Source: a bacterium 1XD21-13
GTDB taxonomy: Bacteria > Bacillota > Clostridia > Lachnospirales > Lachnospiraceae
Direction of reading: 5' to 3'
Assembly: GCA_009917555.1 (NCBI GenBank)
Contig: QZDX01000003.1
Location: 124,001-188,000 of the forward strand
Length of the DNA stretch: 64,000 bases
Positions within the stretch are counted from its first letter, which is position 1. Each line of letters starts with the position of its first letter. Of the stretch, positions 14,607-22,606 are shown piece after piece. The notes under the pieces are model-generated. The model worked only from the letters and a program-made list of their open reading frames with translations, did no database searches and had not been told where the DNA came from. The position numbers and the translations under genes were made by a program.

Positions 14607-15728
14607 ATGTCAGTAAAAAGGGAACGCTTAATAGAAACCTTTCGGCATCTGGTATCCATTGATGCGCCCAGCTTTGATGAGCGCAGGATGGCGGATGTGT
14701 TAAAGGGGGAGCTTGGGAGGCTTGGGTTTATCGTGGAGGAGGATGAGGGCGGTAAGGCTTATGGAGGAACGGCCGGGAATGTCTATGGCTTTCGGAAAGG
14801 GGATCTTCCGGGCCCACCTCTTTTATTTTCTACCCATATGGATACGGTGGAGCCGGCAAAGGGAAAGCGGGCTCTGCTTGGGGAGGACGGTCGGATTACC
14901 AGTGACGGAACAACGGTTTTGGGGGCGGACTGCATGTCAGGAACGGCGGCGCTTCTGGAGGCGCTGGAGGAGCTTAGGGAGGAGGAAAGGCCCTGCAGGG
15001 ATTTGGAGCTTGTATTTTTTATCGGGGAGGAGAAGCATTTAAAGGGCAGTGCGGTGTTTGACTTTTCCAGGGTAAGGGCACAGGAATCCTACATTTTGGA
15101 TCTGACCGGCCCTGTGGGAACTGCGGCATATCAGGCCCCCACCCTGGTAAATTTTGAGATTGAGGTGGAAGGCCGGGCGGCTCATGCAGGCTTGTCGCCG
15201 GAGACGGGAATCCATGCTATTGCCATAGCCGCCAGGGCTGTGGCACAGATGAAGCTGGGGCATGTGGGAGAGGATATGACGGTAAATATAGGAGCCATTC
15301 ACGGAGGCGGAGCCAACAGCAACATTGTGCCGGAGCGGTGCAGGCTGATAGGAGAGGTTCGCAGCTATTCCCATGAGCAGGCTATGGAACAGACTCGGCA
15401 GATTGAGGAGCTGTTTCAGGAGGAGGCCGGAAAAGCAAGAGGAAAAAGCCGGATGACCTTTGAGGTGCCCATTCACGCCTATTGTACACCAGAGGATCAC
15501 AGCTCGGTCCGACGGTTCCGCCGGGCCTGTGAGTGCCTTGGGCTCTCAGGAAAACTGGTGAAGACCTTTGGCGGGAGCGATGAGAGCAATCTGTCCCTCC
15601 ACGGGATTCCCGGCCTGGTGCTGGCCAGCGCTATGGAGCTGGTACATTCCTGCCAGGAGTATACGGAGGTTTCGGAGCTTTCCCGTCTTACGGAGCTTTT
15701 GAAGCTCATGATGCAGGACAAAGACTGA
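14607..15728 (+). CDS. M20-family metallopeptidase (peptidase T-like)
   Basis: 373-aa cytoplasmic zinc peptidase. The metal ligand and helper Asp are in STHMDTVEP, the bridging Asp in LGADCMSG, the catalytic Glu pair in FIGEEKHLKGS and the last His in MELVHSCQEYTEV. A dimerisation domain with EVEGRAAHAGLSPETGIHAI is inserted mid-protein. Two details differ from peptidase T: the usual GADDK reads GADCM here, and the final GGTD is GGSD. The bridging Asp itself is kept, so activity is likely, with altered specificity possible. ATG 14607 follows AAGGAGG; the open extension to 14535 has no ribosome site. Confidence 0.83.
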   Translation: MSVKRERLIETFRHLVSIDAPSFDERRMADVLKGELGRLGFIVEEDEGGKAYGGTAGNVYGFRKGDLPGPPLLFSTHMDTVEPAKGKRALLGEDGRITSDGTTVLGADCMSGTAALLEALEELREEERPCRDLELVFFIGEEKHLKGSAVFDFSRVRAQESYILDLTGPVGTAAYQAPTLVNFEIEVEGRAAHAGLSPETGIHAIAIAARAVAQMKLGHVGEDMTVNIGAIHGGGANSNIVPERCRLIGEVRSYSHEQAMEQTRQIEELFQEEAGKARGKSRMTFEVPIHAYCTPEDHSSVRRFRRACECLGLSGKLVKTFGGSDESNLSLHGIPGLVLASAMELVHSCQEYTEVSELSRLTELLKLMMQDKD

Positions 15729-15772
15729 CACAAAGGATATAAAAATTTAAGAAATGTTTCACACTTCTTTCA

Positions 15773-15801
15773 TTGACCCGCCAGTCGGTTCGTGGTACAC
15801 T
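15773..15801 (+). promoter_or_regulatory. ftsH promoter
   Basis: TTGACC (15773-15778) and TACACT (15796-15801) are 17 bp apart, placing the transcript start near 15808, about 58 nt before the GTG start. The short hairpin GTCGC-GCA-GCGAC follows at about 15835 just before the ribosome site, as in the fsa leader. Confidence 0.55.
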
Positions 15802-15865
15802 GCCTTTTAACAAATAGGATTACCCTTTCGTACTGTCGCGCAGCGACTATAATAGGAGAAGAGCT

Positions 15866-17710
15866 GTGAAAGAAGTTAAAAACCCCAAAAAACCATTTTT
15901 GTATTATTATGTGATTGTTCTGCTGGTTATGATTTTGCTGAATACCCTGTTTATTCCTAAGGCCCTTTCGCCCAAGGTGAAGCAGGTAGGCTATGATACC
16001 TTTCTGGATATGATTGATGCAAAGCAGATCAAAGAGGTCCAGGTGGAGGATAATCAGATTATTTTTTCTGATAAGGCGGAGACTACCAATTATTATAAGA
16101 CCGGTATTTTCAACGATCCAGGTCTGGTGGATCGGCTTCATGAGGCCGGGGCGGTATTTGGGACTGAGATTGTGGAGGGGCCGTCACCTCTAATGTCCTT
16201 CCTTGTTTCGCTGCTTCCGTTTATTCTTATGATTGCCATTGGACAGCTTTTAATGCGCAGTATGACGAAGCGTATGGGCGGCCCCATGGGCAATGCCATG
16301 ACCTTTGGCAAGAGCAATGCCAAGATTTATGTGGAATCCACCACGGGAATCAAGTTTACGGATGTGGCAGGGGAGGATGAGGCCAAGGAAATCCTCACGG
16401 AGATTGTGGATTTTCTGCACAACCCGGAGAAGTATGCCCAGATTGGTGCCTCCATGCCAAAGGGTGCCCTGCTTGTGGGACCTCCCGGTACAGGAAAAAC
16501 CCTTCTTGCAAAGGCTGTGGCCGGGGAGGCGGAGGTTCCCTTTTTCTCCATTTCCGGTTCGGAATTCGTGGAGATGTTTGTAGGTATGGGTGCGGCTAAG
16601 GTTCGTGACCTGTTCAAGCAGGCCAATGAGAAGGCCCCCTGTATTGTATTTATTGATGAGATTGATACCATTGGAAAGAAGCGTGACGGCGGCGGAATGG
16701 GAGGCAATGATGAGCGGGAGCAGACCCTCAATCAGCTGCTCACGGAGATGGACGGCTTTGACGGACGAAAGGGTGTTATCATTCTGGCGGCCACCAACCG
16801 GCCGGAATCTCTGGACCCTGCACTCCTTCGTCCGGGCCGGTTTGACCGGAGGGTACCGGTGGAGCTGCCGGATCTGAAGGGCCGGGAGGATATTCTGAAG
16901 GTCCATGCCAGGAAAATTAAGCTTGCGGAGGATGTGGACTTCAACGCCATTGCACGTGCGGCGGCAGGTGCCTCCGGTGCGGAGCTGGCAAATATGATCA
17001 ATGAGGGCGCTCTTCGGGCAGTCCGCCAGGGAAGAAAGTATGTGATTCAGAGTGATTTGGAAGAGAGCGTGGAGGTGGTGATTGCGGGCTATCAGAAGAA
17101 AAATAAGGTGCTCTCGGACAAGGAGAAGCTGATTGTGGCTTACCATGAGGTGGGACATGCCCTAGTGGCGGCTCTGCAGAATCACTCGGCGCCGGTGCAC
17201 AAGATTACCATTATTCCCCGGACCTCCGGTGCCCTGGGCTACACCATGCAGGTGGAGGAGGGGGAACATAATCTCATGAGCCGGGAGGAGCTTGAGAATA
17301 AGATTGCCACCTACACGGGAGGCCGGGTGGCGGAGGAGCTTATTTTCCATTCCATTACTACGGGAGCCTCCAATGATATTGAGCAGGCTACCAAGCTTGC
17401 AAGGGCTATGGTTGCCCGGTTTGGCATGACAGAGGAATTTGATATGGTTGCTATGGAGACGGTGAATAACCAGTACCTTGGCGGCGATACCTCCCTGGCC
17501 TGCTCCAATGAGACGGCGGCGTTGATTGACAAGAAGGTGGTGGCCATTGTAAAGGAGCAGCATGAGAAGGCGAGAAGGCTTCTGACGGAGAACTCCTCCA
17601 AGCTTCATGAGATTGCTAAGTTTCTTTATGAGAAGGAGACCATTACCGGGGAGGAGTTTATGGAGATTCTGGATGCGGAGCCGGAGTTTACAGCAGCGGT
17701 GGAGGAATAG
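15866..17710 (+). CDS. ftsH: ATP-dependent zinc metalloprotease FtsH
   Basis: Membrane-anchored AAA+ protease that degrades misfolded membrane proteins and unstable regulators. Two N-terminal helices ([19 protein letters not shown] and [19 protein letters not shown]) flank an external domain. Walker A GPPGTGKT is near residue 210, Walker B is [11 protein letters not shown], the pore loop is [11 protein letters not shown], and the second region of homology contains [21 protein letters not shown]. The zinc motif HEVGH begins near residue 427. At 614 aa the length is normal. The start is GTG 15866, 7 nt after AGGAG. It is transcribed alone. Confidence 0.97.
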   Translation: MKEVKNPKKPFLYYYVIVLLVMILLNTLFIPKALSPKVKQVGYDTFLDMIDAKQIKEVQVEDNQIIFSDKAETTNYYKTGIFNDPGLVDRLHEAGAVFGTEIVEGPSPLMSFLVSLLPFILMIAIGQLLMRSMTKRMGGPMGNAMTFGKSNAKIYVESTTGIKFTDVAGEDEAKEILTEIVDFLHNPEKYAQIGASMPKGALLVGPPGTGKTLLAKAVAGEAEVPFFSISGSEFVEMFVGMGAAKVRDLFKQANEKAPCIVFIDEIDTIGKKRDGGGMGGNDEREQTLNQLLTEMDGFDGRKGVIILAATNRPESLDPALLRPGRFDRRVPVELPDLKGREDILKVHARKIKLAEDVDFNAIARAAAGASGAELANMINEGALRAVRQGRKYVIQSDLEESVEVVIAGYQKKNKVLSDKEKLIVAYHEVGHALVAALQNHSAPVHKITIIPRTSGALGYTMQVEEGEHNLMSREELENKIATYTGGRVAEELIFHSITTGASNDIEQATKLARAMVARFGMTEEFDMVAMETVNNQYLGGDTSLACSNETAALIDKKVVAIVKEQHEKARRLLTENSSKLHEIAKFLYEKETITGEEFMEILDAEPEFTAAVEE

Positions 17711-17778
17711 GCATAGTTTTGTTGGAGAACTAAGTTTTATATAATAAAGCAGAAGTAGATTACAGAAATTGAATTTAT

Positions 17779-17846
17779 AACCGGCGGGAGCTGCATGGCC
17801 GGTTGAAAGCCAGTGTGTTGCAAATGGGACATACTGGCTTTATTTG
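17779..17846 (+). terminator. ftsH terminator region with two hairpins
   Basis: AACCGGC (17779-17785) pairs with GCCGGTT (17798-17804). Immediately after, AAAGCCAGT (17806-17814) pairs with ACTGGCTTT (17833-17841) and is followed by ATTTG. The second hairpin is the likely terminator. Confidence 0.65.
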
Positions 17847-17961
17847 TGCGCTATGGGCATACTCTAACGGGTGAATTAAGAATTTATGTCCTACAAGAAG
17901 AAATTATAGCAAAATATGAAGCAAAGGGAAATTTATTTGGATAGTAAAGGAGAAAAGGATT

Positions 17962-18195
17962 ATGAATTTATCAGAGCTTAGGGTAGTGGTTGTGGACGAT
18001 GACATTTTTAAGGCAATGGATATACGTAAGGCATTGAACTTTCATGGGATTACAGATATTGAATTGGTATCCGATCAGGAGAAGCTGTGGGAGGAAATAT
18101 ATAAAAGCCAAGGAGCGGAAAAGAGGCCTGGATTAATTGTGACGGATGTACATTATCCTTTAAGGGCAGGAGAGGTGTTGGAAAGGCTCAAATAG
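17962..18195 (+). pseudogene. Truncated response-regulator receiver domain
   Basis: 77-aa remnant: beta-1 and the acidic pocket VVVVDDDIFKAMDIRKAL and the phospho-Asp region LIVTDVHYPLRAGEVLERLK are visible, but the frame stops before the conserved Thr and Lys strands, so about 45 residues are missing. Past the stop the same frame reads VEKTEIIDAILEGDKR for another 30 codons with no receiver signature. A good ribosome site and ATG at 18257 open a second frame (MAKRELKKMTKVERM) that stops after 15 codons. The area looks like the ruins of a small accessory operon. Confidence 0.6.
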
Positions 18196-18330
18196 GTGGA
18201 AAAAACCGAGATTATAGATGCTATACTTGAGGGAGATAAGAGGCGGGAGGGACATTATGGCGAAAAGAGAATTGAAAAAGATGACAAAGGTTGAAAGGAT
18301 GTAGCAAAGAACAATTAGCAATAAAGCTAG

Positions 18331-18355
18331 AGGGGCGAGGTAGTCGCCCCTTTTT
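18331..18355 (+). terminator. Terminator after the truncated receiver locus
   Basis: AGGGGCGA (18331-18338) pairs with TCGCCCCT (18344-18351) and is followed by TTTT. This strong terminator survives although the genes before it are broken. Confidence 0.85.
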
Positions 18356-18393
18356 ACAGATGAACTATATTCTCTATTAGAAATAATAACCAG

Positions 18394-18882
18394 TTAAAGA
18401 ATAGAAAGTTTGTTTTTATAGTCAATAATTAATTTTCGTATTTTAGATGCAGTTTCTTCAGTTAATTCTTTTTCTTTTTTTGGCATATAATCAGTACTAA
18501 AAAATATAGAAATAATTTCAGAAACAATCTGTGTATCTGGAATGTGTATAATTTGTTCATCCTGTTGACTCAAAAGAGATGTATTAAAAATTAGGCCATT
18601 AACAATATGATCTTTAACAAGAGAATATAGTTTTTCATTATGAACAACCGCACGCGTTAGTGTTGACATGGTTCTTGTTGGATTGATTGCATCACGACTT
18701 TGTAGCTTAATAATAATAGTATATTCATCAATACGTTTTTCAACAGAAAAAGTCCGCTTGTTCTTGCGAGAGACAGTCGTGGCACTTGCTTCTAGCGCGC
18801 ATTGTGATATTAATTCTTTCATTTCATCTGTTATTTTAAGAGATTTGTCTGCCATTTTGAGTTCTATTATATAATTTATCAT
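18394..18882 (-). CDS. Hypothetical protein, AT-rich
   Basis: 162-aa soluble protein that I do not recognise. It starts at ATG 18882 with AGGTGAATTAG-type spacing, GGAGG being 8 nt upstream, so it is probably expressed. It is rich in Lys, Ile and Ser, with no membrane segment, signal peptide or catalytic motif. The C-terminal third (EKELTEETASKIRKLIIDYKNKLSIL) is predicted helical. Codon use is much more AT-rich than in neighbouring core genes, consistent with recent transfer. It stands alone in opposite orientation to its neighbours and has an AT-rich promoter region shared with the gene at 19042. Confidence 0.55.
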   Translation of the reverse strand: MINYIIELKMADKSLKITDEMKELISQCALEASATTVSRKNKRTFSVEKRIDEYTIIIKLQSRDAINPTRTMSTLTRAVVHNEKLYSLVKDHIVNGLIFNTSLLSQQDEQIIHIPDTQIVSEIISIFFSTDYMPKKEKELTEETASKIRKLIIDYKNKLSIL

Positions 18883-19041
18883 CTAATTCACCTCCAGTAT
18901 AAATATAATACAAAAACAGAAAAAATGCAAGAAAAATAAAATCTAAAATTATACTTGACTTTTTTGTTTTGAGATGTTAAGGTATAAAAGTAGAAAAAAT
19001 ATAAGAAAAATCAATTCTATAATTTTAAATTAGGAGGAATA

Positions 19042-19797
19042 ATGATGAAAAGCTTAGAAATGAAAAATTTTGTAACGGATAAACACACTGAAAAAATGTA
19101 TAACAAAAGTGCGATAAAGAAAAAGGATACGTATGTGCCCATTTTGCAGAAAATAGAATATTGGAGAGATTATAACGGAACAGGAGACCTCTATAGAAAG
19201 GAGCATGATTTAGACTGCATCTTAACTGATGGAAATCTTTTTGCAGACACGCTCTTTAGTTTGTGGCTCCCTTTACGCTATACACTGAATTATTACGGTT
19301 GCGAACTTTGGGATAAATGGAAAGAATTTGAGGCTGAAAAACTTAGACCACAAAAACTCGGATTGAAGGATTGCCCGGATTTTCTTAATGAGCTTATTGA
19401 AAATATTGATCTGTTTTTGCCACCAACGGAGTTGACATCATTGCTATCAGAATTATTTGAGCTTGGACAGCAGCGCTGTAACGTTATCATTCTTCCGTAC
19501 AGATCGTGGAACAGCCGGCGAGGTTACCAACCCTATTGGGAATACCTTCCACATTTCCTTTATGACCTGATGAACACTGAGTCACCCGTGTTTTTAAAGG
19601 CAGTATCTACATGGCTGCAAAGCGAACAACTAGAGATGTTTTTCAACGGAAGCTTAGACAAGAGCAATCTCAAAGATCTTGCAGGCACAGGAGCTGTTTG
19701 GAGACATAAGCCGAATGAAATCAATGTGGAACATCTGTTGCGCAGTTATATTGATATTTTAAGAGCACGTAAATCTATTATGATGGATGTTGCTTAA
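19042..19797 (+). CDS. Hypothetical protein
   Basis: 251-aa protein without a family I can name with confidence. AGGAGG at 19032-19037 supports ATG 19042 or 19045. Conspicuous stretches are YWRDYNGTGDLYRKEHDLDCILTDG near the N-terminus, LFADTLFSLWLPLRYTLNYYG (aromatic, probably a buried helix) and a C-terminal LLRSYIDILRARKSIM. There is no signal peptide or clear membrane helix. Base composition is AT-rich, like the gene at 18394, fitting an accessory island. It could be a member of one of the uncharacterised phage-associated DUF families, but I cannot show that. Confidence 0.55.
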   Translation: MMKSLEMKNFVTDKHTEKMYNKSAIKKKDTYVPILQKIEYWRDYNGTGDLYRKEHDLDCILTDGNLFADTLFSLWLPLRYTLNYYGCELWDKWKEFEAEKLRPQKLGLKDCPDFLNELIENIDLFLPPTELTSLLSELFELGQQRCNVIILPYRSWNSRRGYQPYWEYLPHFLYDLMNTESPVFLKAVSTWLQSEQLEMFFNGSLDKSNLKDLAGTGAVWRHKPNEINVEHLLRSYIDILRARKSIMMDVA

Positions 19798-19949
19798 GTG
19801 TTGTTTTGCTATAAACGAAAGCATTAGCATTATATTATAGCGAATCGCAGAGAAAAAAGCCGGAAATTTCCGCTTTCTCCACAGCTATAATAAGGCTATA
19901 AATTGAAGCTTGACAATTAAAATGTAACAAGTAAAAAGCTAAGGAGGAA
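19798..19949. other. Intergenic spacer with no clear signal
   Basis: AT-rich. A TTGACA at about 19910 could be a -35 box, but no matching -10 box is seen at 16-18 bp. Nothing else was recognised. Confidence 0.3.
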
Positions 19950-19955
19950 ATGTGT

Positions 19956-20594
19956 ATGGAAAGAAATGGTATTTTGTACAATTGTTTGAACTTGAAAAAA
20001 TCAAAGAGACAAACAGTGAGGGGCAAAAGCAGGTGGAATAAAAGTCCGGGCTGTAAAATGCTGATAGAAGAAGTCCTTCGTCCATTATTGGAAATCATTT
20101 ATCTTTATAAGGAAAGCAACTATTATAACTATGTTCCGGGGACAGAGGAAGATAGTGATGCTGGTTGGAAATATTTTGAAAAGCGCTTCCGGGATATTTA
20201 TTGTGGGCTGAATCAAAATTTGTATATTTCTCAGGAGGTATATTTAAAGGTACATAAAATTATTGAGGAGATCCAAACCTTTGTTAGGATGTTTTCTGGT
20301 GCAGATGGGCTGTCGGAGAGGTATTTCGAAATAAATCCCAATCTTTTATTTTATAGATGCCCCTTTGACTTGAAGGAGGAAGACGAGAAGGCTTATGAAA
20401 TTGCCAGACAAAATGGCTTGCTGGGATATGTACCATCCGAGGAGGATTTTACCCGGAGAAAAAGGTATTTTTCAGTAAAGAATGAGTGGAGCGACAGGAA
20501 TAACTTTTATTATGACAGAGAGGATTTCTTTATGCAGGAGCTGGCATATACGCTTCGGTTGGTATTTTTAAAAGAATTATCGGCACTAAAATAA
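19956..20594 (+). CDS. Hypothetical protein
   Basis: 212-aa protein, not recognised. ATG 19956 lies 8 nt after AAGGAGGA; an ATG at 19950 overlaps it too closely. The N-terminus is basic (LKKSKRQTVRGKSRWNKSPGCK), followed by an aromatic, acidic body with many Tyr and Phe (YLYKESNYYNYVPGTEEDSD, FYYDREDFFMQELAYTLRLVFLKEL). There are no membrane helices or known catalytic motif. It lies between another unknown gene and a cluster of metallophosphoesterases, all in one direction; a functional link is not shown. Confidence 0.5.
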   Translation: MERNGILYNCLNLKKSKRQTVRGKSRWNKSPGCKMLIEEVLRPLLEIIYLYKESNYYNYVPGTEEDSDAGWKYFEKRFRDIYCGLNQNLYISQEVYLKVHKIIEEIQTFVRMFSGADGLSERYFEINPNLLFYRCPFDLKEEDEKAYEIARQNGLLGYVPSEEDFTRRKRYFSVKNEWSDRNNFYYDREDFFMQELAYTLRLVFLKELSALK

Positions 20595-20677
20595 ATGGAT
20601 AAGAAGAAAATGGATAAAAGAAAAAACAAAGAAAGAGCAGATGTATAACAGATGGTTGGAAGAAGGGAAGAGTGAAA

Positions 20678-21355
20678 ATGAGTATCTTATATGCAATTAG
20701 CGATATCCACGGCTGCCTTATTCAGTTTGAAGAGGCATTGTCATTGATAGACTTGTCAGGGGATAATAAGCTGGTCCTGCTGGGAGACTATATCCATGGC
20801 CCGGAATCCTACGGTGTTCTTGATAAGATAATGGATCTGGAAAAAAGGTATGGGAGGGATAAGGTCATCGCCCTGGCAGGAAATCACGAAGATATGGCGC
20901 TGGATGGCCGATGGCCGATTTCGTCTGAACGCTATACGGATGATTACGCTGATTGTGATATGAAAGAGGATCGCTATTTGTCGTGGATGCAGAATCTGAG
21001 AAGATATTATACGACAGAGCGGCAGATTTTCTGCCATGCAGGTGTAGATGAGGAAGCCGGCGAGCTGTGGGAGTGGGGAACAGATGATGATACCTTTGTG
21101 GAAAAATACCCTGCGGAAACGGGCGAGTTTATTATGGATATCATTGCCGGACACATTGGAACGGCAGAGATTTCCGGTGATCCACATTTTCATGATATCT
21201 ATTATGACGGAGCAAGCCATTATTATATTGATGGAACTGTTTTAGAGAGCGGAGTAATTCCGATCCTTAAGGTAGATACGGAGAAAAACAAATATTACCG
21301 TGTCACAGAGACGGGAGATTGGTTGATTTTACCCTATGAGGAAGAAAATTATTGA
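20678..21355 (+). CDS. Serine/threonine-phosphatase-like metallophosphoesterase
   Basis: 225-aa calcineurin-like phosphoesterase. Metal-binding motifs are in order: AISDIHGC (D-x-H) at residues about 7-14, LLGDYIHGP (GD) near 36-44, ALAGNHEDM (GNHE/D) near 72, CHAGVDEE, and IIAGHIGTA for the late GH. The family removes phosphate from proteins or nucleotides such as diadenosine tetraphosphate. GDYIHGP replaces the common GDxxDRGP, so the second-shell Asp-Arg pair is lost; activity is probable but specificity may differ. ATG 20678 is preferred over GTG 20672 on spacing to AAGGGA. It overlaps the next, broken gene by 4 bp (ATGA-like). Confidence 0.75.
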   Translation: MSILYAISDIHGCLIQFEEALSLIDLSGDNKLVLLGDYIHGPESYGVLDKIMDLEKRYGRDKVIALAGNHEDMALDGRWPISSERYTDDYADCDMKEDRYLSWMQNLRRYYTTERQIFCHAGVDEEAGELWEWGTDDDTFVEKYPAETGEFIMDIIAGHIGTAEISGDPHFHDIYYDGASHYYIDGTVLESGVIPILKVDTEKNKYYRVTETGDWLILPYEEENY

Positions 21356-21735
21356 AATGGAAATCAGATGCAGCCATAAGCTTTTTTCTGATACATGGGA
21401 ACCATGAGGAGCGAGCTTCAAACATAGGAACTTATAGAGAGAAAATCTGGCATGGGGGAATCGTATATTACGAGGAAGAGTTTCCGGACCTTTTATTTGC
21501 TAAGGATGGAGAATTATATGATTTCAACGGAAAGCGCGGAATTGCCATTGGCGGAGCCTATAGCGTGGATAAGGTGGATAAAGCCACGGAGGAATGGCTG
21601 GAGGAAATTCGGAGAAGACTTCAATATGGAATCTGGTACTTTGGACATTTTCATGGGAATCGTCCTATAATATTGAGCTGTCCGATGGAACTTTGTATAA
21701 GAATGTTATAGAATCACTGATGGAGAGGATAGAAA
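21352..21735 (+). pseudogene. Broken metallophosphoesterase fragment
   Basis: The frame from 21352 gives FFLIHGNHEERASNIGTYREKIWHGGIVYYEEEFPDLLFAKDGELYDFNGKRGIAIGGAYSVDK and then GIWYFGHFHGNR, which are the middle and late parts of a calcineurin-like phosphoesterase. The first D-x-H and GD motifs are missing, and the stretch between SVDK and FGHFHG is shorter than expected. After HFHGNR the frame shifts: the true C-terminus (IELSDGTLYKNVIESLMERIESL, stop at about 21740) reads in another frame. So the gene has lost its 5' third, has an internal deletion and has a 3' frameshift. Confidence 0.75.
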
Positions 21736-21798
21736 GTCTTTAAAGTTTTAAAGGATGGAAATTGTAAAAGACAACTTCAAAGGATTCGGAGGCGTATG

Positions 21799-22527
21799 AT
21801 GCGTTATTTAATTTCAGATGTACACGGCTGCTATGAGGAATATCAGGAACTGCTGGATAAAATTCATTTTTCCAATGAGGATGAGCTTTATGTCCTGGGG
21901 GACGCTATGGATCGGGGACCGGAGCCCATCAAGGTGATTCAGGATATGATGGGGCGTTCCAATGTGAGCTATATTGTGGGAAATCATGATTATATGATGC
22001 TGCAAGCCCTTGGCAGGCTGATGGTGGAAATCACGGAGGAAAATTATGCGGGTTATCTTACATCGGAGGATCTCATGAACTACTCTTACTGGGTGTTGGA
22101 CGGAGGGCAGATAACAGCCAACCGGTTCCGAGCCCTGCCACGGGAGGAGCAGAGAGAGATCCTTGACTATTTGAGCGAGGGCTTGACCTATGCGGTGATT
22201 GAGGAGAGGGGAAAGAAGCTCATATTGGTTCACGCCGGACTTCGCGGATTTGAGGAGAAGCGGCCCTTGGAGGATTACGAGCTTTTGGATTTCCTGTTTG
22301 AGCGCACCGATTATCGTAAGAGATATTACCAGGATTATAGAAAAATCATAGTGACCGGGCATACTCCTACACCGAACATCCGAGAGGACGCCCAGCCGCT
22401 GATTTACCGGGGAAACGGGCATATTGCCATTGACTGTGGCTGTGTGTTCGGAGGAAATCTGGCGGCTTACTGCGTTGAGATGGAGGAAGTAACCTATGTA
22501 AAGAGCAGGCAAAGATGGGGAAGATAA
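21799..22527 (+). CDS. Metallophosphoesterase (Ser/Thr protein phosphatase-like)
   Basis: 242-aa phosphoesterase, intact. Motifs in order: LISDVHGCYEEY (D-x-H), VLGDAMDRGPEP (GDxxDRGP), IVGNHDYMML (GNHD), LVHAGLRG (VHAG) and IVTGHTPTP (GHTP), all typical for the PrpA/PrpB and ApaH-like group. Cytoplasmic; likely substrates are phosphoproteins or dinucleoside polyphosphates. GGAGG precedes ATG 21799 by 6 nt (ATG 21796 by 3). It is the third phosphoesterase gene in a row after the intact one at 20678 and the broken one, suggesting repeated gain or duplication of related genes at this site. Confidence 0.85.
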   Translation: MRYLISDVHGCYEEYQELLDKIHFSNEDELYVLGDAMDRGPEPIKVIQDMMGRSNVSYIVGNHDYMMLQALGRLMVEITEENYAGYLTSEDLMNYSYWVLDGGQITANRFRALPREEQREILDYLSEGLTYAVIEERGKKLILVHAGLRGFEEKRPLEDYELLDFLFERTDYRKRYYQDYRKIIVTGHTPTPNIREDAQPLIYRGNGHIAIDCGCVFGGNLAAYCVEMEEVTYVKSRQRWGR

Positions 22528-22557
22528 GGGAAACATAATACTTTTCATGAATACGTG

Positions 22558-22596
22558 ACATCTGGCCCTTTTTTGAAGTCGGCAATGGGCCAGACG
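22558..22596. terminator. Hairpin between convergent genes
   Basis: CATCTGGCCC (about 22559-22568) pairs with GGGCCAGACG (about 22586-22595), with one mismatch. Neither side has a good T-run after the right arm, so termination is uncertain. Confidence 0.35.
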
Positions 22597-22606
22597 TCGC
22601 AATGTC

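Noticed and set aside
18257-18304. 15-codon frame MAKRELKKMTKVERM with a good ribosome site
   Set aside because: Too short to call a gene. It is noted only as a probable remnant of a gene start in the receiver pseudogene locus.
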